Assembly (NCBI RefSeq): GCF_015140235.1
Contig: NZ_AP023321.1
Coordinates: 558,001 to 622,000 of the forward strand
DNA: 64,000 bases
Source: Solibaculum mannosilyticum
GTDB lineage: Bacteria > Bacillota > Clostridia > Oscillospirales > Acutalibacteraceae
Reading direction: 5' to 3'
Both the position numbers and the translations under genes were made by a program. Shown here piece after piece: positions 9,980 to 18,257 of the stretch. Positions within the stretch are counted from its first letter, which is position 1; the number at the start of each line of letters is the position of its first letter. The notes beneath the pieces were generated by a model, which saw only the letters and a program-made list of their open reading frames with translations, ran no database searches and had not been told where the DNA came from.

Positions 9980-10723
9980 CTATTTGGCTGACGTATCCTT
10001 CCCATACATCCGGGCCGGGCGGCGCTTATGCTCGGTACGCGCATGAGCTGCCTTGATCTTGGCTACGGCATCGGGATCCCCGGTTCCGTTTCGGATAAAT
10101 TCATCAATTTGGGCGTAGGTGACGCCCATCTCGGCTTCGTCAGTCTGGCCCTCGAACAGTCCGGCCGACGGGGCTTTGGTGATAATATTGCTGGGGGCAT
10201 CCAAAAACCGAAGGAATTCGTAGATTTCGGTGACGGTCAAATCAGAGATGGGGTTTAAATCGTAGGCCCCGTCTCCCCATTTGGTGAAGTATCCCATATA
10301 GGCCTCGCTTCGATTACCTGTGCCAGCTACCAGGCATCCACGGCTTTGGGCTATGGTATACAAGGTGGTCATGCGCAGGCGCGGGGCGATATTGGCGCCT
10401 GCCTGATCCGAGATGGAGGCCACAGGCTGGATGGCCGATGTGACGGCTGCTTTGGCTTCGCTCAAATCCACTTGGATGGTCTCAATGCCGAACTGCTGGG
10501 CTAAATCGATACCGTCGTCCCGGTCTTCCCCAAAGTTCCGCTTGGACTGACAGGGCATGATGACGCCCAACACATTGTCACACGCCTTTTTGCACAAGAT
10601 TCCCACCAAGGCGCTGTCTTTGCCGCCGCTGTTTCCAAATACGATGCCTTTGGCACCCGATTCTTTCAGTAGTCCCCGAATGAAATCCACTCGGTTTTTC
10701 AGTTCTTTTGCATAGTCTCTCAT
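9980..10723 (-). CDS. nadE: NH3-dependent NAD(+) synthetase
   Basis: A 247-residue N-type ATP pyrophosphatase that amidates nicotinic acid adenine dinucleotide to NAD. Visible are the PP-loop GNSGGKDSALVG, the AGTGNRSEAYMGYFTKWGDG segment and DLNPISDLTVTEIY. There is no nitrilase (glutaminase) domain, so free ammonia is the expected nitrogen source. The ATG at 10723 follows GGAGGG; the open frame upstream has no such site. Single-gene transcript with a terminator. Confidence 0.94.
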   Translation of the reverse strand: MRDYAKELKNRVDFIRGLLKESGAKGIVFGNSGGKDSALVGILCKKACDNVLGVIMPCQSKRNFGEDRDDGIDLAQQFGIETIQVDLSEAKAAVTSAIQPVASISDQAGANIAPRLRMTTLYTIAQSRGCLVAGTGNRSEAYMGYFTKWGDGAYDLNPISDLTVTEIYEFLRFLDAPSNIITKAPSAGLFEGQTDEAEMGVTYAQIDEFIRNGTGDPDAVAKIKAAHARTEHKRRPARMYGKDTSAK

Positions 10724-10765
10724 AGGAATCCCTCCACAGAGTTTTTCATCTACATTGCTATCCTT

Positions 10766-10794
10766 AGTATACACCAATCTCCCCGTCAGAAAAA
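10766..10794 (-). promoter_or_regulatory. Possible nadE promoter
   Basis: Minus-strand TATACT with a weak -35 (TTTTTC) at 17 bp, about 40 bp before the nadE start. Confidence 0.35.
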
Positions 10795-10868
10795 GCCATA
10801 GGATGATCCTTTTAAGACAAAACTTTTTAAATGATTCGGTGCGAAGACAAAAGATAGATACGCTACAA

Positions 10869-10897
10869 TTGCAAAAAAGCCGAAAAACGTGTATTAT
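10869..10897 (+). promoter_or_regulatory. Promoter of the metF operon
   Basis: TTGCAA, a 17-bp spacer and TATTAT. The leader to metF is only about 80 nt and shows no SAM or cobalamin riboswitch structure that I can recognise. Confidence 0.65.
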
Positions 10898-10984
10898 AAA
10901 AAACAATCTCAACGTAAAATCAATTAAAACAGACGTCGGAAACGATCTGGTTTTGATATATCATCCGAAGGGGAGTTTTTTGTC

Positions 10985-11851
10985 ATGTCCATTGCGCAAC
11001 TGTTTGAAACGAAATCCACCGTTTTTTCTTTTGAGGTTTTCCCGCCCAAACGGACCAGTCCCATTGAAACCATCTACAGCACCCTGGACGAGCTCCAGGA
11101 GCTTCATCCGGATTTTATCAGCGTCACCTACGGGGCAGGGGGAAATTTGGCCGACAATTCTACCTGTGAGATTGCCTCCATTATTAAGAACCACTATCAC
11201 ATCGAACCTCTGGCCCACTTGACCTGCGTCAACAGCACCGAGCAAGAGATCAAGGAGGTATTGGGACGGCTCAAACAAAACGGCATTGAAAATATCCTGG
11301 CCCTTCGCGGGGATATTTCTCCCGACCGGCCGCCCAAAACCGATTTTGCACATGCAAGCGATTTGATATCCTTCATCAAAAAACAGGGAGGCTTCCATGT
11401 ATCGGGGGCCTGCTATCCGGAAGGACATATCGAATGCGACAGCTTGGTGGACGATGTGCTTCATCTGCGTCAAAAGGTGGATGCCGGTGCGGAACATCTG
11501 GTCAGCCAGCTGTTTTTTGACAACGATTCCTTTTACCGCTTTGTGGAACGGGCTCGTATCGCCGGCATCCAGGTGCCCATCGAGGCGGGCATTATGCCGG
11601 TGGTCAACAAAAAGCAGATCGAACGCATGGTTTCTCTCTGCGGGGCCAGTCTGCCGCCCAAGTTTACCAAGGTCATGAGCCGGTATGAACACAATCCTCA
11701 GGCGCTGCGGGATGCCGGTATCGCCTATGCCATCGACCAGATTGTGGATCTGGTGTCCAACAACGTCCAGGGCATCCATCTTTACACCATGAACAATCCC
11801 TATGTGGCCCGGCGCATTTCGGAGAGTGTATCTTCCCTGCTGCGCGCGTAA
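10985..11851 (+). CDS. metF: Methylenetetrahydrofolate reductase
   Basis: A 288-residue flavoprotein TIM barrel that reduces 5,10-methylene-THF to 5-methyl-THF. Typical segments are SFEVFPPK at the N-terminus, PDFISVTYGAGG, ILALRGD and the late GIHLYTMNNP. GAAGGGGAG precedes the ATG. First of three genes (metF, activation subunit, metH) that together make methyl-THF and use it to methylate homocysteine. Confidence 0.95.
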   Translation: MSIAQLFETKSTVFSFEVFPPKRTSPIETIYSTLDELQELHPDFISVTYGAGGNLADNSTCEIASIIKNHYHIEPLAHLTCVNSTEQEIKEVLGRLKQNGIENILALRGDISPDRPPKTDFAHASDLISFIKKQGGFHVSGACYPEGHIECDSLVDDVLHLRQKVDAGAEHLVSQLFFDNDSFYRFVERARIAGIQVPIEAGIMPVVNKKQIERMVSLCGASLPPKFTKVMSRYEHNPQALRDAGIAYAIDQIVDLVSNNVQGIHLYTMNNPYVARRISESVSSLLRA

Positions 11852-11880
11852 TTTGTGATTTTGGGGAAAGGGGTGGAGCC

Positions 11881-12552
11881 ATGGACTGGAATGCCATCGA
11901 TCGACGGGAGATCCTGCGCTATTTGGGATATGGTCAAAAGGATGCCGACGCCTCCACATGGGAGAGCATACAGCAGTGTCTTCATGAACTGGAGAATGCA
12001 GTCCGTCCATCCAGCCGCTGGGCGGTGTTTGATGTGGTACACGGTTCACAAGGGATAGAGTTACCCCAGTGCGGCATGGTTTTGGAAGGACAGAGCATCG
12101 CATCCCATTTACAAGGATGCGATAAAGCTGTACTGTTGGCCGCCACCTTGTCGGCCCAGGCGGATCGGCTGATTCGTTCCGCCCAGGCTTGTGATATGGC
12201 AAAAGGCCTGATCATGGACTGCTGTGCCACTGCCGCCATTGAAAGGGTATGCGATGAGGCAGAGGAGGACATCCGGTCCAGCCTCACGGGAAAGTTCTTT
12301 ACCTTCCGGTTTAGTCCAGGCTACGGGGATCTGCCGATTACCCTGCAAAAGAAGTTTTTGGCCGTACTGGATGCGCCTCGTAAAATCGGACTGTGCGCCA
12401 CCGATACCAGCCTTTTGACGCCACGCAAGTCGGTGACGGCTGTTATCGGCGTCAGCGATCGTCCGGTGGCTCCCCAGAGACGGGGATGCGGCGCTTGTAA
12501 TTTGAATAAAACCTGTCAATTTCGGAAAAGGGGTGCTCATTGTGGAGTTTAA
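11881..12552 (+). CDS. Methionine synthase reactivation-domain protein
   Basis: A 223-residue stand-alone version of the C-terminal activation domain of cobalamin-dependent MetH. It holds the SAM-binding signature RFSPGYGDLP and the later LTPRKSVTAVIGV, and ends with a cysteine cluster CGACNLNKTC characteristic of clostridial members. It should bind SAM and help remethylate inactive cob(II)alamin on the MetH encoded next door, which lacks this domain. Overlaps metH by 11 bases when metH starts at 12542. Confidence 0.88.
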   Translation: MDWNAIDRREILRYLGYGQKDADASTWESIQQCLHELENAVRPSSRWAVFDVVHGSQGIELPQCGMVLEGQSIASHLQGCDKAVLLAATLSAQADRLIRSAQACDMAKGLIMDCCATAAIERVCDEAEEDIRSSLTGKFFTFRFSPGYGDLPITLQKKFLAVLDAPRKIGLCATDTSLLTPRKSVTAVIGVSDRPVAPQRRGCGACNLNKTCQFRKRGAHCGV

Positions 12553-14905
12553 GACATTGCTGGAGCGGGATTTTATACAGTTGGACGGCGCGATGGGCAC
12601 CATGCTGCAACAAAAGGGGATGCAGCCCGGTTCCATTCCGGAGCTCCTGAATCTACAAAAAACCCAATGGATTGAGGAGATCCACGCGGCTTATCTGCAA
12701 AATGGGGCCAATATCGTTTATGCCAATACGTTTGGCGCCAACCGGTATAAGCTGGAGGGAACGGGGTATTCCGTCCAGGAAGTGGTGTCGGCCGGTGTGT
12801 CCATCGCCAAGAGGGCGGCGGACAGGTTTGACGGTCTGGTCGCTTTGGATTTGGGCCCCATCGGGCAGCTTCTGGAACCTACCGGGAGCCTCTCCTTTGA
12901 CGAGGCCTATGATATCTTCCGGGAACAGGTCATAGCGGGACGGGATGCCGGTGCAGATCTCATTGCCATTGAAACCGTCACCGATTTGAGCGAGGCCAGG
13001 GCGGCGGTGCTGGCCGCCAAGGAAAACTGCAATCTCCCGGTGATGTGCACCATGACCTTTGAACGGAATCTGCGCACCTTTACGGGATGCTGTCCTTCCT
13101 CTATGGCTCTATGCCTGGAGGGATTGGGTGTAGATGCGCTGGGCGTCAACTGTTCCCTGGGCCCGGATGAGCTCATCCCCATCATGGAGGAACTGCTCGC
13201 TTGGACAACCCTTCCCGTCATTGCAAAGCCCAATGCCGGACTTCCTGATCCGGGCAGCAGTCATTATGACATTTCCCCTCGTCAATTTGCGGCCAGCATG
13301 GCGAAGCTGGGGGAGATGGGAGTCAAGATCCTAGGGGGCTGCTGCGGCACCACCCCGGAATATATCCGTGAGATCAAAGATCGTCTTGCTTCGATGAAGT
13401 TTCATCGTCCTACGGCATCCATCCCGGCGGCTGTGTGCAGTGCCAGCCGGACGGTCCCGATCGATCGGGCGCGCATCATCGGCGAACGCATCAATCCTAC
13501 TGGCAAGAAGATGTTTAAAGAGGCATTGCGGCGTCAGGACGTGGACTACATCCTGACCCAGGCTCTCCAGCAGGTGGGTGCGGGCGCCGATATCCTAGAC
13601 GTCAATGTGGGGCTTCCGGACATCGATGAACGCCAGATGATGGTGCGGGCTGTCAAGGCCCTCCAGGGTGTGGTGGATGCGCCTCTACAGATTGATTCCA
13701 CCAAGGCCGACGTCTTAGAGGCGGCTCTGCGGGTATACCACGGCAAGGCGGTGGTCAACTCGGTCAATGGAGAGGAGAAGTCTTTGGACACCATCCTGCC
13801 GCTGGTGAAGAAGTACGGCGCGGCGGTGGTAGGGCTGACCTTGGATGAAAACGGCATCCCCAAAACAGCCAGGGAACGCGTGGACATCGCCAAGAAGATT
13901 TTGGATCGCGCACTGGCTTTGGGCATCCGCAAGGAGGATGTGTACATCGACTGCCTGACCTTGACGGCATCTGCTGAACAGGCTGCCGTCGGCCAGACGC
14001 TGGAGGCGCTGCGCCTTGTCAAAGAGGAGCTGGGCCTCAAAACAGTACTGGGTGTATCCAACATCTCCTTTGGCCTGCCAAACCGGGGACTGGTCAACTC
14101 TACATTTTTGTCCATGGCTCTTATGAGCGGACTGGATCTCCCCATCTTAAATCCCAACGTGGAGGCCATGACCGGAGCGGTACGGGCCTATCACGTGCTG
14201 ATGAACATCGACAGGGATTCCAAGGAGTTTATCGACGCGTATGGATCCATGGAATCGGCCAAGCCGGCAGTACCGGCTGTAAGCACCATGGATCTCAACT
14301 ACGCGGTGAAAAACGGCCTGAAGAAAGAGGCGGCTTCCATTACGGAAGCCATGCTGCGGGAGTCCGACGCCATGGATGTGGTCAATGGGCATCTTATCCC
14401 CGCCCTGGATGAAACAGGAGCGGCCTTTGAAAAGGGAACCATCTTTTTGCCTCAGCTCATCCAGGCGGCCGGGGCGGCTCAGGCTGCGTTTGAGGTCATT
14501 AAAAATCACTTGGCGTCGTCGGGCGGTACTTCGGTCAGCAAGGGGACCATTGTACTGGCAACCGTCAAGGGGGATATCCATGACATTGGGAAAAATATTG
14601 TCAAGGTATTGCTGGAAAATTACGGCTATACCGTCATTGACTTGGGCCGCGATGTGGAGTATCAGGCGGTGGTGGATGCAGCCATACAGTACGAGGCGCC
14701 TTTGGTTGGCCTCAGCGCTTTGATGACCACCACCCTCCAGAGCATGGAGGATACTATCGCTTTGCTGCATCGTCAGAATGTGCCTTGTAAGGTCATGGTG
14801 GGAGGTGCGGTGCTCACTCCCGATTACGCTCAGAAAATAGGCGCCGACTTCTACGCCAAGGATGCCAAACAATCGGTGGATATCGCAAAAGAAGTTTTAG
14901 GATAA
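12542..14905 (+). CDS. metH: Cobalamin-dependent methionine synthase, core (Hcy, THF and B12 domains)
   Basis: A 787-residue protein with three of the four MetH modules. The homocysteine methyltransferase domain (about 1-300) has zinc ligands in GVNCSLG and GGCCGTTPEYI. The pterin-binding domain (about 320-580) begins IIGERINPTGKKMF. The B12 domain (about 600-787) carries GDIHDIGKNIV, with the cobalt-ligand histidine. The SAM activation domain is absent and supplied by the preceding gene. The GTG at 12542 is chosen because AAAAGGGG precedes it by eight bases; a GTG at 12533 would overlap that site. Confidence 0.94.
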   Translation: MEFKTLLERDFIQLDGAMGTMLQQKGMQPGSIPELLNLQKTQWIEEIHAAYLQNGANIVYANTFGANRYKLEGTGYSVQEVVSAGVSIAKRAADRFDGLVALDLGPIGQLLEPTGSLSFDEAYDIFREQVIAGRDAGADLIAIETVTDLSEARAAVLAAKENCNLPVMCTMTFERNLRTFTGCCPSSMALCLEGLGVDALGVNCSLGPDELIPIMEELLAWTTLPVIAKPNAGLPDPGSSHYDISPRQFAASMAKLGEMGVKILGGCCGTTPEYIREIKDRLASMKFHRPTASIPAAVCSASRTVPIDRARIIGERINPTGKKMFKEALRRQDVDYILTQALQQVGAGADILDVNVGLPDIDERQMMVRAVKALQGVVDAPLQIDSTKADVLEAALRVYHGKAVVNSVNGEEKSLDTILPLVKKYGAAVVGLTLDENGIPKTARERVDIAKKILDRALALGIRKEDVYIDCLTLTASAEQAAVGQTLEALRLVKEELGLKTVLGVSNISFGLPNRGLVNSTFLSMALMSGLDLPILNPNVEAMTGAVRAYHVLMNIDRDSKEFIDAYGSMESAKPAVPAVSTMDLNYAVKNGLKKEAASITEAMLRESDAMDVVNGHLIPALDETGAAFEKGTIFLPQLIQAAGAAQAAFEVIKNHLASSGGTSVSKGTIVLATVKGDIHDIGKNIVKVLLENYGYTVIDLGRDVEYQAVVDAAIQYEAPLVGLSALMTTTLQSMEDTIALLHRQNVPCKVMVGGAVLTPDYAQKIGADFYAKDAKQSVDIAKEVLG

Positions 14906-15052
14906 CCCCCTTTTTGGCAAGTTTTTTACTGGGGCTGCATACAATAAAAACAATCGTCCAGGAAGCCAAGGATGTCATTTCCCCTCCATCAACGCTTTTT
15001 GTGTGGGAAATTCCCCTTCGTTTATCCCAAAAGGGCGAGATGGCGGCGTTGG

Positions 15053-15082
15053 TTGACGAGGGGTATCACAATTGTGTATAAT
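15053..15082 (+). promoter_or_regulatory. Promoter of the lipoprotein gene
   Basis: TTGACG, an 18-bp spacer and a perfect TATAAT, about 47 bp before the ATG at 15129. Confidence 0.7.
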
Positions 15083-15128
15083 GTCCTTCGTCACTGCGTC
15101 ATCCATTTCAAAGAAGAGGGGAATGCTT

Positions 15129-15764
15129 ATGAGAAGATTTGTTGCGGCCTTTTTGGCTATTTGTCTTGTTTTATTGCTGCCATCCTGTAGCGGTTATGCA
15201 CTGCCTGAGGAAAATGATGAAGCCTTGCCTTCCCAGCAGGCAGTATCCTCTGACCTCTCATCTGCGCAGGCACCGGGAACCTCTCAGCCAGCGGCAGTAT
15301 CGTCCAGCACGGAGATGCCATCTCAGGGAGAGAGTTCTCTTGCGTCAAGTCAAGGACAGGGTTCCCAGCCGGAATCGTCCGGGTCGGTGGGATCGGGACG
15401 CATCGGTGATTATGAAGTGGCTATCCGGTCGGCCAGGCTCTCCAAGGATTACCGCCAGAAGGACGTCCTGATCGTCACCTACGATTTTACCAACCATGGT
15501 CAAGACGGAATGTCCTTTCTCATCGCCATCAATGCAAAGGCCTACCAAAACGGTCATGAGCTCAGTATGGCCACCATCACGGGAGATAAAGAGTACCGCA
15601 TCCAGGATATGATGAAGGATGTGGGGCCGGGTGAGACACAGCAGGTACAACGAGCCTTTCTCTTGGAGGATACTACTTCCCCAGTGGAGGCCGAAGTATC
15701 GGAGCTGATCAGCATGAATAAAGACTGTTTTTCCCGTACTTTTGATTTGACATCCCTTTCCTAA
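15129..15764 (+). CDS. Lipoprotein with DUF5067-like domain
   Basis: A 211-residue exported lipoprotein. Residues 1-20 form a signal peptide ending in the lipobox LLPSC. A Ser/Gln-rich spacer of about 75 residues follows, then a domain (about 95-205) with KDYRQKDVLIVTYDFTNHGQ, FLIAINAKAYQNGHEL and VEAEVSELIS, resembling the DUF5067 immunoglobulin-like fold common in Firmicutes lipoproteins. The ATG at 15129 is chosen over one at 15123 because AGAGGGG is seven bases before it. Function unknown. Confidence 0.75.
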   Translation: MRRFVAAFLAICLVLLLPSCSGYALPEENDEALPSQQAVSSDLSSAQAPGTSQPAAVSSSTEMPSQGESSLASSQGQGSQPESSGSVGSGRIGDYEVAIRSARLSKDYRQKDVLIVTYDFTNHGQDGMSFLIAINAKAYQNGHELSMATITGDKEYRIQDMMKDVGPGETQQVQRAFLLEDTTSPVEAEVSELISMNKDCFSRTFDLTSLS

Positions 15765-15779
15765 CCATTATAAGAGCGG

Positions 15780-15822
15780 CCCGCTTGGCAGATTGGCTAA
15801 TTCTGCTAGGCGGGTTTTATAT
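15780..15822 (+). terminator. Terminator after the lipoprotein gene
   Basis: A 13-bp stem with two G-U type pairs (CCCGCTTGGCAGA with TCTGCTAGGCGGG), a 9-nt loop and a T-rich tail. Confidence 0.8.
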
Positions 15823-15869
15823 TATAGTGCCAAACTTAAAAAAGATTTATGAAAATAATGCGATTCTAA

Positions 15870-15898
15870 TTGTAAATATAAGGTAAATATGTTATAAT
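15870..15898 (+). promoter_or_regulatory. Promoter of the small DUF3892-like gene
   Basis: TTGTAA, 17-bp spacer, perfect TATAAT; about 90 bp before the ATG at 15993. Confidence 0.65.
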
Positions 15899-15992
15899 AA
15901 GTAACATAAACAAATAAAAGGGAATTTCGAAGCGGCATACATGCTGCCACAAGCATTACCGATCATTCAATAACAGAAGGGAGAAAAACAAC

Positions 15993-16268
15993 ATGAGAGC
16001 AATCCAAATTGCCCTAAAGGTAGGGTGCAGAAATTCCAACTGTCCGGTGGACATCGACACAATTTATATCAAGGGGGAACGTCTGGATGGGTTCTACAAA
16101 AAGGAGACGGTTTATGATTATGTGAGGGATCACAGCCGTTCCATCCAAGTGGATCTTTTTCCCAATCCCGATCTGCTGCCGGCGCTTACCGATACGGGAG
16201 AAAAATACGTGGTGTCTGCCAAAGATGAACGATCGGTGGATTATCTGATGCGATTGCCGAGAGCCTAA
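15993..16268 (+). CDS. Small DUF3892-like protein
   Basis: A 91-residue soluble protein with no signal peptide. The C-terminal segment EKYVVSAKDERSVDYLMRLP resembles the end of DUF3892 proteins, small beta-rich proteins of unknown function. Residues 10-17 contain two cysteines (CRNSNC). GAAGGGAG precedes the ATG. It is monocistronic between its own promoter and a terminator. Confidence 0.55.
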   Translation: MRAIQIALKVGCRNSNCPVDIDTIYIKGERLDGFYKKETVYDYVRDHSRSIQVDLFPNPDLLPALTDTGEKYVVSAKDERSVDYLMRLPRA

Positions 16269-16300
16269 AACGGTTCTGTTTTTTGGAGATGAGAAAAGAA

Positions 16301-16343
16301 AAGGAAGAGACGGCCTATCTTTTTAGGCCGTCTCTTCCTTTTG
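16301..16343. terminator. Bidirectional terminator between converging genes
   Basis: A 17-bp perfect stem (AAGGAAGAGACGGCCTA and complement) around a 6-nt loop, with A-rich and T-rich flanks, serving the DUF3892-like gene and the minus-strand kinase-like gene. Confidence 0.9.
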
Positions 16344-16355
16344 TCTGCTTTCCAT

Positions 16356-17099
16356 TTAGAATCCGTGCTGAAGGAGGAGATTAAAGTATTCCAGCCGGGC
16401 GGGATCGATAAATTCCCGGCCATAGGCGTCCAACATGACGTCTTGGTATTGATCGCTCCCCAATTGGCGGGAGAGATCGTTGAGAGCCCGGCTGATATCG
16501 TAATGACGGTCACCGAGACCGCTGTGAGATAAACCGGTAAATCCGCTGAGCCTCCAATTATTGAGCACAAGGTCGCTTAGGTGAAAGTCCCCGTGGACTA
16601 CGGAATCATCGACCACAAGCTGTCCGAGAATCTCCAGGCGTTTGGCGGTGTGGGCGTCAAGGCTTGGAAGCCGGCCTTTGGCCTGTTCTACCAAAGACTG
16701 TCCGGGTCCTTTACATGGACATCCTCCTGTGGGCAGAGAATGCAGCCGATGCAGGCTTTCCCCTACCAGAGCGGCCAGATGTTTGGGAGAATGCAGATGC
16801 AGCGACGAAGCGCCGTTCTCCCCCGGAAGGGCGGAAGTTAACAGATAGTCAAAGCCGCTGTCCTGCGCGAAGGATACTACAGAGGCACAGACTTTCGTCC
16901 CCCGCAGAAAGGACAGCATCTGTTTCTCCTGAGATAAGCTTCCTCTTCCGCCGATCTTTAAGTAAAGAGGCTGGTCCCCCTCCACCAAAAAAGTACGGAA
17001 CCGGGAAGTTACGCCGGTATCGTAAAGACGACAGTTGTTAGTATACAGCCGGATGGAATCCGGAAAAGTGGATGGATCAAGATTGCTGTAGAGCTTCAT
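16356..17099 (-). CDS. Aminoglycoside phosphotransferase-like protein, probably catalytically impaired
   Basis: A 247-residue protein with the APH(3') fold order. An N-lobe has LYLKIGG and an EKQML helix, and the catalytic loop is recognisable as VVHGDFHLSD (HGD at 169-171). In active APH enzymes the loop reads HGDxxxxN and is followed by the metal-binding D of GFIDxG. Here the Asn is Asp176, and the metal Asp is Gly189 (SGFTGLSHSG). The downstream GLGDRHYDIS is kept. A resistance function is therefore doubtful; it may bind rather than phosphorylate a ligand. The ATG at 17099 follows AAGGGGGC; the frame stays open upstream without a site. Confidence 0.7.
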   Translation of the reverse strand: MKLYSNLDPSTFPDSIRLYTNNCRLYDTGVTSRFRTFLVEGDQPLYLKIGGRGSLSQEKQMLSFLRGTKVCASVVSFAQDSGFDYLLTSALPGENGASSLHLHSPKHLAALVGESLHRLHSLPTGGCPCKGPGQSLVEQAKGRLPSLDAHTAKRLEILGQLVVDDSVVHGDFHLSDLVLNNWRLSGFTGLSHSGLGDRHYDISRALNDLSRQLGSDQYQDVMLDAYGREFIDPARLEYFNLLLQHGF

Positions 17100-17255
17100 C
17101 AAAAATGCCCCCTTTTGTTTCAACCAAATACAGTACTCCCTTATTGTACTCCTTTTCTGCACCGGAAAAAAGGGGGGATTTTTTGTCTGATGCCCTTTGT
17201 GCTCACCCAGCATACACTGGAGAAAGTACAGCTTTGCGGAAAAGGAGATATTCTT

Positions 17256-17753
17256 ATGAAAGTCATTCCGTACGATCGGGAAAAGGCTGTGGATTATGCC
17301 CACAAATGGGCCTTTGGACGAAATCCCGCTTACTACAACTATGATGATATTGGGGGAGACTGTACCAATTTTGCTTCCCAAACCCTCCGGGCGGGAGGCG
17401 GGGTGATGAATACCACACCTACGTTTGGCTGGTATTACCACAGCGCCAACAACAAATCCCCTTCATGGACGGGAGTCCAGTATCTCTATAACTTCCTGAC
17501 CACCAACAAAGGCGTCGGACCCTTCGGCCACGATGCTCCTATCTCACTGGCTCAGCCGGGGGATATCATCCAGCTTTCCTTTCGCTCAGGACAGTTCCAA
17601 CATTCTCCGGTCATTGTATCGGTGGGGGAAGTCCCATCTTTTGGAAACATACTCATCGCCGCCCATACCTTTGACGCGGATAACCGTCCCCTGTTTACGT
17701 ACAATTGGGAGGATATTCGTCTTATCCACATCGACGGCATCCGGACCTGGTGA
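17256..17753 (+). CDS. Amidase-domain (Amidase_6-like) cysteine hydrolase
   Basis: A 165-residue single-domain protein. NYDDIGGDCTNFASQTLRAGG, with Cys36 as probable nucleophile, and a following FQHSPVIVS histidine box match the putative amidase domain (Amidase_6, NlpC/P60-like clan). There is no signal peptide, membrane segment or wall-binding domain, so the product is cytoplasmic unless released by lysis. AAAGGAGAT precedes the ATG at 17256. It ends 88 bp before the phage morphogenesis operon and could supply its hydrolase, but a probable promoter separates them. Divergent from the kinase-like gene. Confidence 0.75.
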   Translation: MKVIPYDREKAVDYAHKWAFGRNPAYYNYDDIGGDCTNFASQTLRAGGGVMNTTPTFGWYYHSANNKSPSWTGVQYLYNFLTTNKGVGPFGHDAPISLAQPGDIIQLSFRSGQFQHSPVIVSVGEVPSFGNILIAAHTFDADNRPLFTYNWEDIRLIHIDGIRTW

Positions 17754-17771
17754 CAAAATCTTGCACTTTCC

Positions 17772-17802
17772 TTGCACCAAAGACTACAAGAACGGTTATA
17801 GA
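17772..17802 (+). promoter_or_regulatory. Possible promoter of the phage morphogenesis operon
   Basis: TTGCAC (also repeated at 17761-17766) and TATAGA with a long 19-bp spacer, about 39 bp before the first gene. Spacing is not ideal. Confidence 0.4.
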
Positions 17803-17840
17803 ATGCACTTACAATCGAAAAACAAGGGGGTGATAGGGAC

Positions 17841-18257
17841 GTGAAAAAATACCACTGGGAAAAACTGGTCCAGGAGTATCGAGCAGGCGGATACAAGACG
17901 GTCAAGCAATTTGCCAAAGACAAGGGATATCAGGATTCCGCTTATTTCCGTCAGAAAATGGGCAGGGAGCTGATTTCCTCGTCAACGGAGTCCATCTCAA
18001 GACAGCCCTCTCCCTCTCCGCCTCCGGTGAAGGACGGCATCCGGGAACAAAACCGCATCCAGGGGATTTGGGATAATTTGCTGTGCATCATCGATCAGGG
18101 CAGCAAGGGGGACCTATCCACCCATGAGGTATACGAGCTGGCCAGGACCTTGGATCACATCCAGAAAGCCATGGAGAAACCGGAAAGGTTGTCCGAGGAG
18201 GAGCCCATGACCAAGCTCATTGAAGCCATCGACGAGGCCGCCCGGAAGCTGACATGA
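17841..18257 (+). CDS. Terminase small subunit-like DNA-binding protein
   Basis: A 138-residue protein at the classic position before the large terminase. Residues 1-42 form a helix-turn-helix-like region (VQEYRAGGYKTVKQFAKDKG), followed by a Ser/Pro-rich linker and a helical C-terminal half suited to oligomerisation. In dsDNA phages the small subunit recognises the packaging site. Starts with GTG after AGGGGGTGAT; its stop overlaps the next start by four bases. The assignment rests on position and layout, since small terminases diverge strongly. Confidence 0.65.
   Translation: MKKYHWEKLVQEYRAGGYKTVKQFAKDKGYQDSAYFRQKMGRELISSSTESISRQPSPSPPPVKDGIREQNRIQGIWDNLLCIIDQGSKGDLSTHEVYELARTLDHIQKAMEKPERLSEEEPMTKLIEAIDEAARKLT

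Noticed and set aside
10898-10984. SAM or cobalamin riboswitch before metF
   Set aside because: The leader is too short (about 80 nt) and shows neither the S-box helices nor the B12-box sequence.
10961-12202. Minus-strand open frame of 413 codons opposite metF
   Set aside because: Antisense to metF and the activation subunit, with no start signal or family motif.
14906-15052. Additional gene between metH and the lipoprotein gene
   Set aside because: The only frame through this stretch lacks a ribosome binding site and conserved features.
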